A DNA stretch of 64,000 nucleotides from positions 1,133,501 through 1,197,500 of the forward strand of contig NZ_LT607733.1 in assembly GCF_900091445.1 (NCBI RefSeq). The letters run 5' to 3'. The number at the start of each line of letters is the position of its first letter. The first letter of the stretch is position 1. The translations under genes were made by a program, and so were the position numbers. Of this stretch, positions 53,126 through 62,372 are shown piece after piece. Below the pieces are notes generated by a model. It was not told where the DNA came from and did not search any database. It was given only the letters and a program-made list of their open reading frames with translations. This stretch comes from Micromonospora echinofusca (GTDB lineage Bacteria; Actinomycetota; Actinomycetes; Mycobacteriales; Micromonosporaceae).

Positions 53126-54099
53126 CGCCCGGCCGCCCGGTCGGCCAGCTCGTCGGGGCTGGTCCGCTCCTGCGGCCGGTTGCCGGCCGGTACGAGGCGT
53201 ACCCGGTCGACCAGGCCGGTGATCGAGTCGAGCCGGCCGGTGCCCAGGCCGTGCCGGGTCACGTTCAGCGCGCCGGCCGCCGCCCCGGTACGGATGGCGG
53301 TGCGCACGTCGCCGCCACGCGCCACCACGGCCGCCACCCCGGCGGTCATCGAGTCGCCCGCCCCGCGCGGGTCGGCTGCCTCCAGGCGGGGCATCTCCAC
53401 CTCGAAGACCTCGCCGTCGACCAGGGCGAGGGCGGGCTTGTCGGCCCGGCTCACCACCACGTTCTCGGCGCCGCCGGCGTGCAGGTCGTACAGGGCCCGG
53501 GTGAGCTGCTCCTCCTCCTCGCCGTCGACGCGGCCGTCGGCGATCAGCTCCTCATGGCTGATCTTGAGGAAGAAGACGCCGCTGTCCAGCACGGCGTCGA
53601 GGTGCTCGCCGCAGAGATCGACCACCACCCGGCTGCCATTGGCCCCCAGGTCGGCGGCGAACCGTCGGTAGAGGTCGGCCGGGACCAGCGACGGCTCGTT
53701 CGGCCCGCTCAGCACGCTGACCGTGGCGCGCAGCCCCTCGCCGAGCGCCAGGTTGTAGAGCTCGTCCAACTCGTGCCGGCTGAGCGGCTGGCCGGGCACG
53801 TCCACGATCTCCTGCCGGGAGCCCTCACGGCGGTCGTGCACGTACCCGCCGCTGCCGGAGTCGCGCACCACGACCTTCAGGTTGACCCCCTCGCTGACGA
53901 GCAGGGGCTCCAGCACCTGACCGATCTCGCCCCCGAGGGCGGTGCAGAGCACCACGTCGACGCCGAGCGACATCACCATCCGGGCCTGCCAGACGCCCTG
54001 CCCGCCGGGGTGCAGGTGCAGCTCCGGGGCGTCGCTGGGCTGGTCGACGGTCACCGTCAGCCGAGGTGTGGGCGCGAAGACCATCACGTGCCCGCTCAT
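53122..54099 (-). CDS. PfkB-family sugar kinase (1-phosphofructokinase-like)
   Basis: 325 residues. LHPGGQGVWQARMVMSLG is the substrate motif and AADPRGAGDSMTAGVAA is the PfkB signature with the catalytic Asp. N-terminal GHVMVFAPTPRLTVTVDQP resembles 1-phosphofructokinase and tagatose-6-phosphate kinase. The region PNEPSLVPADLYRRFAADLG is also typical. With SurE it may take part in sugar-phosphate or nucleotide salvage. Confidence 0.85.
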   Translation of the reverse strand: MSGHVMVFAPTPRLTVTVDQPSDAPELHLHPGGQGVWQARMVMSLGVDVVLCTALGGEIGQVLEPLLVSEGVNLKVVVRDSGSGGYVHDRREGSRQEIVDVPGQPLSRHELDELYNLALGEGLRATVSVLSGPNEPSLVPADLYRRFAADLGANGSRVVVDLCGEHLDAVLDSGVFFLKISHEELIADGRVDGEEEEQLTRALYDLHAGGAENVVVSRADKPALALVDGEVFEVEMPRLEAADPRGAGDSMTAGVAAVVARGGDVRTAIRTGAAAGALNVTRHGLGTGRLDSITGLVDRVRLVPAGNRPQERTSPDELADRAAGR

Positions 54100-54273
54100 C
54101 CGTCGTACCCGTTCATGCGCCCACCCCTGGCCAATGCGTCCCGTGACCATCCATAAGCTGACGGTAGTGGGGTCGCCGGCAGGACGTCCGGACTCCGGGC
54201 GGGATCGGCGCGGCGTTGCCAGGGCGCCCGGCATGCGCGACCATCGGGCGACCATCGGCGGTGGGGAGACGGC

Positions 54274-54753
54274 GTGCTCAGGCGGAGTTCCTTCAGCTAC
54301 ACCGTCCAGGCGCGCTGCTCCGTGGCGCGGGCCGCGGCGTTGCTCGTCGATCCGAGGAGGCAGAAGGGCCTGCACCCGCTGATCGTCCGGGTCCGGCGGG
54401 TGCCGCCCCGTCCCGGTGCCCGGGCCAGCTACGACATCACCGACCGGCTGGCCGCCGGGCCGGTACGGCTGCCGATCACCTACCGGGCCGACGTCCTGGT
54501 CGACGAGCCCGACGAGATCGTCACCGTGGCCCGGCAGTGGCCCGCCACCACGGTGCGCAACCACACCCGGCTGCGGCCGGAGCCCGACGGCGTGGTCCGC
54601 GTCGACGTGGAGATTACCCTCGCCGCACCCGCGCCGCTCTTCGGCTACGCGTTCCGCCAGGCGCGCGCCGCCCACCTCGGACTGGCCGCGCGCCTCGCCG
54701 TGGTCCTCGACGGTGCCGCGCCGCAGCCGCCACCCGCCGACACGCCCCGGTGA
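54274..54753 (+). CDS. SRPBCC-like (polyketide cyclase/START) small protein
   Basis: 159 residues. GTG start with GGGGAG upstream. Beta-rich pattern ending in a long helix: LHPLIVRVRRVPPRP, RLPITYRADVLVDEPDEIV, VVRVDVEITLAAPAPLFGYAF, and RAAHLGLAARLAVVL. This is typical of actinobacterial SRPBCC proteins that bind hydrophobic ligands. Ligand unknown. Confidence 0.75.
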   Translation: MLRRSSFSYTVQARCSVARAAALLVDPRRQKGLHPLIVRVRRVPPRPGARASYDITDRLAAGPVRLPITYRADVLVDEPDEIVTVARQWPATTVRNHTRLRPEPDGVVRVDVEITLAAPAPLFGYAFRQARAAHLGLAARLAVVLDGAAPQPPPADTPR

Positions 54754-54785
54754 CCCGCGACGGGCGGGGCACCGAGGCGTGGGCG

Positions 54786-55874
54786 TCAGTAGACCGACAG
54801 GTGCACGTGGTTGGTGTGGTCGCTGGACGGATCGCCGTTGGCACCGCTGTACGACTTCCACCCGCTGCTCGGCAGCCAGATCTGCCGGTACCAGATCACG
54901 TAGAGCACGGCGAGCCGGTCGGCGTTGCGCACGTAGAACGCCGCCAGGTTGTTGCCGTACGTCCGGTCACCGCCGGTGGCGTCGCCGCCGAAGCCGCCCT
55001 TCTGGGCCGCGAAGTCGCACGCCCGGCCCTTGGGGTGCTCGCCGGAGCCGCCGGGGCGGTAGCAGGAGACGTAGCGGGTGAAGCCCGCCGCCTTGGCCTG
55101 GTTGAGCGCGTGCAGCGTACGCGGCGTGATGCAGCCGTTGGCGGGGGTGGGGTCGTTGACGCTGCACGACTCGCGCGGCCAGGAGCCGTCGGAGTTGCGC
55201 GGCGCCGCCTTCGCCGTCTTGCTGGAGGTGCCGCCCGGCGAGCCGCCTCCGCCCGCGGACTGTCGCTGTTGCTGCTTCTGGTTGGCGACCGTCAGCGCCC
55301 GTTCGGCCTGCTCCTTGCGCTTGGCCATCACGGTGACCTGCTTGCGCTGCTCCCGGATCTCGCCGTCCAGAGCGAGCTTCGTGCGGGCGGCCTCGTCCCG
55401 GGTCTGCTGGAGCTCGCGCAGGGCGCGGTCCTCCTTGGCGGCCACCGCGTCGAGGGCGGCGGCGCGGTCCATGAAGCCGTCCGGCGAACCGCTGTTGAGC
55501 AGGGCGGACGCCACACTGAGCCGGCCGGTGCGGTAGGCGGCCCCCGCGATCTCGCCGACCTTGGCGCTGCGCGCCGTCAGCTCGACCTCGGTGGTCTTGA
55601 GCTGGGCGGCGAGCTGCTGCTGCCGTTTGGCCGACGTGTCGAGGGCGCGCTTGGCGTCGAGGTAGCCCTTGCTGGCGGCCTCGAGTTGGGCCCGCAGGGC
55701 GGGCGTGCCGCCCTCCTCGTCCTGGCCGGGGGTGGCGGCGAGCAGGCCGGCGCGGGTGGCGGCCGCCGCCGGGGCGGCGGTGACCGGGGCCACCGCGGCG
55801 CCGAGGGCGAGCATCGTGGTGATCAGGGCCGCCGTCCGGGCGGCACGTCGTCGTACAGGTGCCATCACTGGCAT
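54786..55874 (-). CDS. Secreted coiled-coil cell-wall protein with DHTNHVH C-terminal domain
   Basis: 362 residues. A signal peptide (LITTMLALGAAVAPVTAAPA) precedes a coiled coil (about 55-215), followed by a Gly/Ser linker. The C-terminal domain has LNQAKAAGFTRYVSCYRPGG, EHPKGRACDF and DPSSDHTNHVHLSVY, as in the M15-like or ARB-07466-type domains of actinobacterial cell-wall proteins. ATG at 55874; its ribosome site (GGAAGGA) lies inside the riboswitch's last stem, so c-di-AMP should control translation or termination. Confidence 0.85.
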   Translation of the reverse strand: MPVMAPVRRRAARTAALITTMLALGAAVAPVTAAPAAAATRAGLLAATPGQDEEGGTPALRAQLEAASKGYLDAKRALDTSAKRQQQLAAQLKTTEVELTARSAKVGEIAGAAYRTGRLSVASALLNSGSPDGFMDRAAALDAVAAKEDRALRELQQTRDEAARTKLALDGEIREQRKQVTVMAKRKEQAERALTVANQKQQQRQSAGGGGSPGGTSSKTAKAAPRNSDGSWPRESCSVNDPTPANGCITPRTLHALNQAKAAGFTRYVSCYRPGGSGEHPKGRACDFAAQKGGFGGDATGGDRTYGNNLAAFYVRNADRLAVLYVIWYRQIWLPSSGWKSYSGANGDPSSDHTNHVHLSVY

Positions 55875-55882
55875 ACACGTGT

Positions 55883-56003
55883 CCTTCCGTCAGCCGCCGA
55901 CCGGGTTAGCTGACGGGTTCGGGACGGAAGATCCCTACCGCTGACGCGGATGCACCCCACGAACATGGTTCCCCGGTTCGCCCCGCCGGGCGATTAGGCG
56001 GCG
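55883..56003 (-). promoter_or_regulatory. ydaO-type c-di-AMP riboswitch
   Basis: On the minus strand, in order: CGCCTAATCG (56000-55991), GGGGAACCA (55974-55966), TGGGGTGCATCCG (59-47 of 559xx), then GAACCCGTCAGCTAAC (55920-55905) and GGCTGACGGAAGG (55895-55883). These are the characteristic blocks of the ydaO/yuaA riboswitch, which binds c-di-AMP. It controls the downstream cell-wall gene, as in many actinobacterial rpf/nlpC-type genes. The 5' limit is approximate. Confidence 0.93.
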
Positions 56004-56163
56004 GCCACCGCCGGCACCGGTGGGTGCCGCCTGGCGGAGGCCGAAGCAGAGCCTACCGGTGCCGGTGTGACTGCTGCAGTGCAGGTGACGCACGGTGCAT
56101 GTCCACTAACAGTCAAATCCGGCATAACGCGACAATACTCTCCCAGATTTAAGGTTGTCCTCA
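56004..56163. promoter_or_regulatory. Promoter region of the riboswitch transcript
   Basis: AT-richer than its surroundings (around 56105-56163), with TTGACT on the minus strand (56116-56111) as possible -35; no clear -10 found at the right spacing. It also holds the 3' end of the CDF gene region. Confidence 0.4.
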
Positions 56164-57081
56164 TTACCACTCAACCGCCCCGCAAGCCCCTGGCGACGCT
56201 CCCGGCTCGATCTGCAACGTGGCGTGCTCGATCTGGAAGTCGTCGTGCAGCGCGGCCCGGGCGGCGCCCAGCACCGCGCCGACCTCCGCGTCGGGTGTCA
56301 TGGTCAGGTGCGCCGAGGCCACCTCCATCCCGGAGGTCAGCGTCCAGACGTGCAGGTCGTGCACCTCGGCGACGCCCGGCACGGCGGCCAGCCGGTCGTG
56401 CACGGCCGTTACCTGGAGGTGCTCCGGCGCGGCCTGCACCAGGATGCGCAGCGCCGCCCGCCCGAGTCGCCAGGTGCGCGGCAGGATGAACAGCCCGATC
56501 GCGACGGCAACCAGCGGGTCGGCCCACCACCAGCCGGTGGTGGCGATCAGCAGTGCCGCCGCGATCACGCCGAGTGACCCCAGCAGGTCGCCGAGGACCT
56601 CCAGGTACGCGCCGTGGACGTTGATGCTCTCCTTCGCCCCCGAACGCAGCAGGGCGAAGGCGCCGATGTTGGCGAGCAGGCCGAACACGGCGACCACCAG
56701 CATCGGGCCGGCCAGCACCTCCGGCGGGTCGCCGAAGCGGCGTACCGCCTCGATCACGACGTAGACCGCGACGCCGGAGAGCAGCACGGCATTGGCCAGG
56801 GCGGCGAGCACCTCCAGCCGGTAGAGGCCGAACGTGCGCTGCGGGTCGCCGCCCGCCCGCCGGGTCGCCGAGATCGCGGCGAGCGCCATGCCGATGCCGA
56901 GCACGTCGGTGAACATGTGCCCGGCGTCGCTGAGCAGGGCCAGCGAGCCCGTCCGGAAGGCGGCCACCGCCTCCACCACCATCAGGCCGGCGAGCAGACC
57001 GAACGCCGCCCAGAGCCGGCCCCGGTGGCGGTGTGCGGCGTTCGCCACCGACCCGTGGTGGTGGTCATGACCTGCGCCCAC
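56164..57081 (-). CDS. Cation diffusion facilitator (zinc-type exporter)
   Basis: 305 residues from GTG at 57081 (AGGGAGG eight bases upstream). Cytoplasmic His-rich start (VGAGHDHHHGSVANAAHRHRG), six membrane segments with LLSDAGHMFTDVLGIG (metal site) and INVHGAYLEVLGDLLGSLGV, and a C-terminal cytoplasmic domain with VAEVHDLHVWTLTSGMEVAS. All fit CzcD-like zinc exporters. A 22-bp dyad upstream suggests control by an ArsR/SmtB-type sensor. Confidence 0.93.
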   Translation of the reverse strand: MGAGHDHHHGSVANAAHRHRGRLWAAFGLLAGLMVVEAVAAFRTGSLALLSDAGHMFTDVLGIGMALAAISATRRAGGDPQRTFGLYRLEVLAALANAVLLSGVAVYVVIEAVRRFGDPPEVLAGPMLVVAVFGLLANIGAFALLRSGAKESINVHGAYLEVLGDLLGSLGVIAAALLIATTGWWWADPLVAVAIGLFILPRTWRLGRAALRILVQAAPEHLQVTAVHDRLAAVPGVAEVHDLHVWTLTSGMEVASAHLTMTPDAEVGAVLGAARAALHDDFQIEHATLQIEPGASPGACGAVEW

Positions 57082-57124
57082 GCGCCCATCCTCCCTCTGG
57101 GGGTCCGGATTCGCGTTCAATTTA

Positions 57125-57146
57125 TGCTCACATCGCTATGTGTGCA
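57125..57146. promoter_or_regulatory. 22-bp dyad operator of the metal exporter gene
   Basis: TGC-A-CACAT-AGCG-ATGTG-A-GCA on the minus strand is exactly symmetric apart from the two A spacers and central four bases. It lies about 45 bases before the GTG. ArsR/SmtB metal sensors use dyads of this type; the sensor gene is not in the window. Confidence 0.75.
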
Positions 57147-57158
57147 AGTAACGGGTTC

Positions 57159-59276
57159 TCAGCCAGTGGGGTCGACGGTGGTCAGCCGCTGGGTGGCCCG
57201 GGACAGCGCCACGTAGAGCGTCCGCACGCCCGACCCCGGGTCGGCCCGGATCTCGCTCGGGGCGACGAGGACGACCCCGTCGTACTCCATGCCCTTGGCC
57301 TCCAGGCTGGTCACCACCTGAAGCCGCGGCGCGGCCAGGCCGGCCAGCCAGCCGGCGACCTCGTCGCGGCGGGGCACGGGCGTGATCACGCCGACCGTGC
57401 CCTCGACCTCGGCGAGCAGCGCCGTGGTCGCCGCCGCGACGGCGGCCTCCAGCTCCACCTGCGGCACCACCAGCGCGACCGGGTCGACGCCGGTGGACCG
57501 CACCGCCCGGGGCAGCGGGAGGTCCGGATGCAGCCGGCGGATCTCGGCCGCCGCCACCGCGAAGATCTCCGCCGAGTTGCGGTAGTTGGTGGTGAGGGTG
57601 AAGTGGTGCCGCTTGCGCCGGCCCAACGCCTGGTCCCGGGCCCGGGTCAACTCCTCCGCCTCGCCCGTCCACGCCGTCTGGGCCGGGTCGCCCACCACCG
57701 TCCAGGAGGCCAACCGGCCGCGCCGGCCGATCATGCGCCACTGCATCGGCGAGACGTCCTGCGACTCGTCGACCACCACGTGCGCGTACTCCCGGTAGTC
57801 CTCCGGGCGTTCCCGGGCCGCCTCGCGGGCGGCGCGCTGCCGGTCGGCGAAGGTGCTCAGCTCGCGGACCCCGCCGGCCAGCTGGAACGGGTCCCGCTTC
57901 GCGCGGGCGGGCTTCATCGGCTTGCCGAGCAGGGCGTCCAGCTCGTCGAGCAGCGCGACGTCGGCGATCGTCAGCCCGGCGGCGTCGAGGCTGCGGTACG
58001 CGTCGGTCAGCAGCCGGATCTCGGCGCGGGAGAGGATGCCGGCGGCGTAACGGTGCATCCGGTCGGGGCGGGCCAGCCAGCCCAGCACGTGCCGGGGGTG
58101 CAGCCGGGGCCACCACGCCTTGAGGAACTCCCGGAACTCCGGCCGCTCGGCGATCTCGTCCTCGAACGCGCGCTGCTCGGGCAGCCGGCCGACGCCCAAC
58201 CGGCGGGCCTGCGCCCAGAGCGCCGCGAAGACCCCGTCGAAGCCGGCCCGGCGCACCTCGTTGCGCCGTGCGCCGCGAGGCATCGCCCGGTCCCGGATGC
58301 CGTCCAACTCGCGGCGCTCCAGCCGGAGCAGCGCGCCCCGGTAGAGCAGGCGCAGCTCGGTCGGGCCGTCCGGCACCGCGTCCCGGACCGCCCGCTCCAG
58401 CACCCGCCGCATCCGCAGCGAGCCCTTGACCGCCGCCACCTCCGGTGCGTCGGTGCGGGTGGCCGTCATGCCCGCGAAGAGCGTGCCCAGCGAGTGCAGG
58501 GTGGCGGTGTCCTCGCCGAGCGAGGGCAGCACCGAGGCGATGTACTCGACGAAGACCGAGGACGGGCCCACCACCAGGATGCCGCCACCGGCGAACCGGC
58601 TGCGGTCGGAATAGAGCAGGTACGCGGCCCGGTGCAGGGCGACGGCCGTCTTCCCGGTGCCCGGGCCGCCGGACACGATCGTCACGCCCGAGCCGGGGGA
58701 GCGGATCGCCTCGTCCTGCTCCCGCTGGATGGTGGCCACGATGTCGCGCATGCCCCGGCCGGTGGCCTTCGACAGCGTGGCCAGCAGCGCGCCGTCGCCG
58801 ACGACCGCCATGTCGGCGGGGGCCGCGACGGGGTCGAGCAGGTCGTCCTCGATGCGGGTGACCCGCTCGGCGGAGGACTGGATCGTGCGGCGCCGCACCA
58901 CGCCCAGCGGCTGCGCGGGGGTGGCCTGGTAGAAGGCGGCGGCCGCCGGGGCCCGCCAGTCGACCACCAGGGTGGACGCGTCGTCGTCCCGGATGCCGAG
59001 CCGCCCGACGTGCAGCACCTGCCGGTCGAGCAGGTCCAGCCGGCCGAAGACCAGGCCCTCGTGCTCGGCGTCGAGCATGTGCCGCCGCCGCGCGGCGTGG
59101 AACACCATCGCGTCCCGTTCGACCAGCGCACCGAAGTTGCCCACCCGGGCGAGCCGGTAGCCCTCCTTCTCGGCGCTGACCGCCGACCGGCGCAGCTCGG
59201 CCAGTCGGGCGTACACCCGGTCGAGATGCCGCTGCTCGACGGCGATCTCCTGTTCCAGGGTGGTTTGGTCGGTCAC
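57159..59276 (-). CDS. HelD-like UvrD-fold ATPase acting on RNA polymerase
   Basis: 705 residues. An N-terminal coiled coil (1-50) is typical of HelD, followed by Walker A VSGGPGTGKT (201-210), Walker B HVVVDESQDVSPMQW and late helicase motifs WTVVGDPAQTAW and TLYVALSRATQRL. The HelD-specific VVDWRAPAAAAFYQATP is present. Actinobacterial HelD/HelR frees stalled RNA polymerase and can give tolerance to rifamycins. No rifamycin-associated element was seen upstream. It stands alone. Confidence 0.9.
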   Translation of the reverse strand: MTDQTTLEQEIAVEQRHLDRVYARLAELRRSAVSAEKEGYRLARVGNFGALVERDAMVFHAARRRHMLDAEHEGLVFGRLDLLDRQVLHVGRLGIRDDDASTLVVDWRAPAAAAFYQATPAQPLGVVRRRTIQSSAERVTRIEDDLLDPVAAPADMAVVGDGALLATLSKATGRGMRDIVATIQREQDEAIRSPGSGVTIVSGGPGTGKTAVALHRAAYLLYSDRSRFAGGGILVVGPSSVFVEYIASVLPSLGEDTATLHSLGTLFAGMTATRTDAPEVAAVKGSLRMRRVLERAVRDAVPDGPTELRLLYRGALLRLERRELDGIRDRAMPRGARRNEVRRAGFDGVFAALWAQARRLGVGRLPEQRAFEDEIAERPEFREFLKAWWPRLHPRHVLGWLARPDRMHRYAAGILSRAEIRLLTDAYRSLDAAGLTIADVALLDELDALLGKPMKPARAKRDPFQLAGGVRELSTFADRQRAAREAARERPEDYREYAHVVVDESQDVSPMQWRMIGRRGRLASWTVVGDPAQTAWTGEAEELTRARDQALGRRKRHHFTLTTNYRNSAEIFAVAAAEIRRLHPDLPLPRAVRSTGVDPVALVVPQVELEAAVAAATTALLAEVEGTVGVITPVPRRDEVAGWLAGLAAPRLQVVTSLEAKGMEYDGVVLVAPSEIRADPGSGVRTLYVALSRATQRLTTVDPTG

Positions 59277-59425
59277 CGCTCGCTCCTCCTGACGTCGGCG
59301 GCGGGCGGCGCGAACCGCGCCAACCGCGCCAGGCCAACCGCAAGAGGGTACGGCCCGCGCGCAACCAGCGGCGCGACCGGTGCGGGAAAGGAACCCGCGT
59401 CACGCCCCCGCGGGGCCGCGCCCGG

Positions 59426-60355
59426 TCAGTCCGCCCGGGCGGCGGCGGTGGCGCCGGGGGCGGCGAGTACGCGCCGGAGCACGCCGCCCAGCGCCTCGTT
59501 GACCTCGTCGGGCCGCTCCATCATCAGCATGTGCCCGGCACCCGGGCAGACGGTCAGCTCGGTCGCCGGCAGCGCGCCAGCGATCGACTCGGCGCAGGGC
59601 GGCGGGGTGAGCCGGTCCCGGTCGCCGACCAGGGCGGCGGCCGGCAGGTGGGCCAGCGCGGCGAGGGTGTCCAGCCGGTGCTGCGCCCCGATGGAGGCGC
59701 GGAACCCGCCGATCGAGCGGAGGGTGGCGCGGGCCACCGCCGAGGTGACCAGCCGGATGTCGTGCGGGTCACAGCGGTCGCCGAAAAGCATCCAGCGGAT
59801 GCTGGGACGCAGCGCGCGCAGCAGCGCCCGGGGCGGTCGCCAGGCCCCGCACCGGGCCAGCACGCCGGCCCCGGTGGTCTCGGCGAGCCGGATCAGCCGG
59901 GCGATCCGGGGGGAGAGGCCGTAGACGGTGTGCGTGTGGCCCTCGGCGGTGGTGGAGACGAAGACCAGCCCGGCCGTCCGGGCGGCGAAGTGCCCGGGGT
60001 GGCGGTGCGCGTACTCCATGATCGTCATACCGCCCATCGAGTGGCCGACCAGCACGACGCGGCCGGTCGGGGCCACCTCGTCCAGCACTGCGGCGAGGTC
60101 GTCGCCGAGCTGGGCCACGGTGGCGGTGGGCAGCGCCATGCAGCTCGACCGGCCGTGGCCGCGCGCGTCGTAGGTCACCACCCGCACCGCGTCGCCGAAG
60201 CGTCGCCGCAGGTCGGCGAGCTGCCGGTGCCAGGCCCGCCCGTCGAGCGTCCAGCCGTGCAGCAGCACGACCGTGACCTCGGCGTCGGCCGGTCCGGCCG
60301 CCTCGACGTGCAGGCGTACGTCGTCGGGAAGACGTACCTCGACGTGCTCCGGCAT
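59426..60355 (-). CDS. Alpha/beta hydrolase
   Basis: 309 residues. ATG with GGGGAGG upstream. Nucleophile Ser in LVGHSMGG, Asp in LVGDRDRLTP, His in GAGHMLMMERP. HGW oxyanion motif (VLLHGWTLDGRAW). No signal peptide. Probably a lipolytic or epoxide-hydrolase-like enzyme; substrate unknown. Confidence 0.93.
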   Translation of the reverse strand: MPEHVEVRLPDDVRLHVEAAGPADAEVTVVLLHGWTLDGRAWHRQLADLRRRFGDAVRVVTYDARGHGRSSCMALPTATVAQLGDDLAAVLDEVAPTGRVVLVGHSMGGMTIMEYAHRHPGHFAARTAGLVFVSTTAEGHTHTVYGLSPRIARLIRLAETTGAGVLARCGAWRPPRALLRALRPSIRWMLFGDRCDPHDIRLVTSAVARATLRSIGGFRASIGAQHRLDTLAALAHLPAAALVGDRDRLTPPPCAESIAGALPATELTVCPGAGHMLMMERPDEVNEALGGVLRRVLAAPGATAAARAD

Positions 60356-60502
60356 CGTCACCTCCCCAGGGCCGCACGGAACCGCAACACCGGGGATACC
60401 CGGTGGTAACACCGGCTACCCGTCATGAGACCACGACAACCGGGTCGGTGAGAAGATTCGCAACCCGCTCCGAACCTCCCGGGGGCCCGCCAAGCTGAGG
60501 GC

Positions 60503-61093
60503 ATGGGGTCGCCCCGGGCCGCGCTGGCCGAGCTGCTCGCCGGCAACCGCCGCTTCGTCAGCGGCCAGCCGATCCACGGCCACGACGTCACCGCGGCCGC
60601 CGCGGCGGCCTCCGGAGACCAGCAGCCGTACGCGGTGCTGCTCGGCTGCATCGACTCGCGGGTGCCGCTGGAGGCGATCTTCGACCAGACCTTCGGCTCG
60701 ATCTGCGTGATCCGCACCGGCGGGCACGTGCTCGACCGGGCGGTGCTCGGTTCCATCGAGTACGTGGTCGGTCAGCTGGGCGTACCGCTGGTGGTGGTGC
60801 TCGGGCACGAGCGGTGCGGCGCGGTGGCCTCGACCGTGGACACGCTGCGCGGCGGACGGTCGCCGGGCGGCTCGCTGGCCCACCTCGTCGAGCAGATCGC
60901 CCCGGCGGTGACCGAGGTGGGCGTCGACGACCCCCGGGTGCATCCGCTGGCGATCCGACGGCACGTGCTGCGTACGGTGCGCGCCCTGCGCGCCGACGCC
61001 CTGCTCGCCGCCCCGGTCGCCGCCGGCCGGCTGGCGGTGGTCGGTGCCCTCTACGACCTGGCGACCGGCGAGGTGGCCCTGCTGGAGACGTGA
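60503..61093 (+). CDS. Beta-class carbonic anhydrase
   Basis: 196 residues. Zinc ligands are in [10 protein letters not shown] (Cys and Asp) and LGHERCGAV (His and Cys). ISPxR-like IRTGGHVLD precedes. It interconverts CO2 and bicarbonate in the cytoplasm. Full length for the family. Confidence 0.93.
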   Translation: MGSPRAALAELLAGNRRFVSGQPIHGHDVTAAAAAASGDQQPYAVLLGCIDSRVPLEAIFDQTFGSICVIRTGGHVLDRAVLGSIEYVVGQLGVPLVVVLGHERCGAVASTVDTLRGGRSPGGSLAHLVEQIAPAVTEVGVDDPRVHPLAIRRHVLRTVRALRADALLAAPVAAGRLAVVGALYDLATGEVALLET

Positions 61094-61107
61094 GCGACCC
61101 GCAGACG

Positions 61108-61146
61108 GCGCGACCGCCCGCCGGGATGGTCCCGACGGGCGGTCGC
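61108..61146. terminator. Terminator between convergent genes
   Basis: CGCGACCGCCCG and its complement form a 12-bp stem with a 15-base loop that itself holds GGGA/TCCC. Confidence 0.82.
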
Positions 61147-61167
61147 GGTGTCGCGTGGGGGGAGGGC

Positions 61168-61497
61168 TCAGCCCTCGAAGACGCCGGCCTCGACGAGGCG
61201 CTTCTCGGTGGCGTCCCAGCCGTCACCCGGGTGGGTGGCGTTGAGGTTGTTGAGCTCGACCCGGATCTTCGCGGCGTGGCCGGCGGCGGCCAGCACCCGG
61301 ATCTCCTCGATGAAGGCCTCGGAGTCGGTGCGCAGGTGCGCGGTCTTGCCGTTGGTCAGGTTCCGCACGTAGGCGTGCTTGCCGCCGTTGAGCGGGATGA
61401 CGTACTTGAACTCGCCCAGCACGCTGAGGGCGCCACCCTGGCCAGCCTGGCCGGCCCGGACTGACGCGCGCGCGGTCTTAGAGGTGTTGCTCGCCAC
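61168..61497 (-). CDS. Conserved small actinobacterial protein, unknown function
   Basis: 109 residues; GTG start with AAGGAG upstream. The core [20 protein letters not shown] and [19 protein letters not shown] is beta-strand then helix, without Cys, His clusters or membrane segments. I do not recognise a named family. It stands between a terminator and a divergent gap. Confidence 0.7.
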   Translation of the reverse strand: MASNTSKTARASVRAGQAGQGGALSVLGEFKYVIPLNGGKHAYVRNLTNGKTAHLRTDSEAFIEEIRVLAAAGHAAKIRVELNNLNATHPGDGWDATEKRLVEAGVFEG

Positions 61498-61803
61498 GGA
61501 GGTACTCCTTGCAAGACGTACGGGAGGACGGAACGTCCGGGGGCTGTGCGGGTGTCACCCTGCTGGGTTCCGCCCGCGAAGATGTGCGCGGCACAGGCCG
61601 CCGATGGAACTGTACACGAACACGGTCCCTGGCTGGTCATCGCGTCGTGAGGGGTCAACCGGGGCACCCGTCCGACTATTCCGACCGCGAATTTTCCGAT
61701 TCCCTGGCGCACCATCCGTCACACCAGTCATCATGTGTTCCAGCAACCACTCGGGTGGTCGAGGTCGTAGGGGAAGACGCACCTCGCTCTCCGGGAGGTC
61801 ACC
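61498..61803. other. Divergent intergenic region, 306 bp
   Basis: It separates the starts of the small conserved protein and the DUF3145 gene. No gene, no long repeat. GGGAGG precedes the DUF3145 GTG. Confidence 0.5.
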
Positions 61804-62295
61804 GTGCCAACGCGTGGCGTCGTATACGTCCATTCGACCCCGCTCGCCGTGTGCTCACACGTCGAGTGGGCGATCGCGCGCGTCCTCGCCGCGCCGGTCA
61901 ACCTGCAGTGGACGGCTCAGCCCGTCGACCCCGGCGCCCGCCGGGCCGAGTGCGGGTGGACCGGTCGCCCGGGGACGGGCGCCGAGCTGGCTGCTGCCCT
62001 CCGGCAGTGGCCCATGATCCGTTTCGAGGTCACCGAGGAACCCAGCCCCGGCGCCGACGGCGAGCGCTTCATGTACGTGCCCGGACGGGGCCTGTTCCGG
62101 GCGGCCGTCGGGGCGGCCGGCGACATCCAGCTCGGCGAGGACCGGCTGCGCAGCATCATGGCGGGCGCGCGGGCGCCGGAGGCCCTCGCGCACGCCCTCG
62201 ACAAGGCGCTCGGCACGGCGTGGGACGCTGAACTGGAGCCCTACCGGTACGCCGGCGACGGCGCGCCGGTGACCCTGCTCACCCGCGTCGGCTGA
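61804..62295 (+). CDS. DUF3145 protein
   Basis: 163 residues; GTG start with GGGAGG upstream. RGVVYVHSTPLAVCSHVEWA at the start and RFEVTEEPSPGADGERFMYVP in the middle are characteristic of DUF3145, found only in actinobacteria. The fold and role are unknown. Stands alone. Confidence 0.9.
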   Translation: MPTRGVVYVHSTPLAVCSHVEWAIARVLAAPVNLQWTAQPVDPGARRAECGWTGRPGTGAELAAALRQWPMIRFEVTEEPSPGADGERFMYVPGRGLFRAAVGAAGDIQLGEDRLRSIMAGARAPEALAHALDKALGTAWDAELEPYRYAGDGAPVTLLTRVG

Positions 62296-62372
62296 CGCCA
62301 CGGTCCGGACCGGGGCCGACTCATCCGATGGGGTGAAGGTCAAGTTGCCCCGATAACGGGCGAACTGGTGGG

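Noticed and set aside
57136..59403. 755-codon minus-strand frame over the HelD-like gene
   Set aside because: Out of frame with the clear HelD motifs; low-complexity shadow.
59277..59425. Rifamycin-associated element upstream of the HelD-like gene
   Set aside because: No 19-bp dyad of the known type is seen; only CCAACCGCGCC-like direct repeats.
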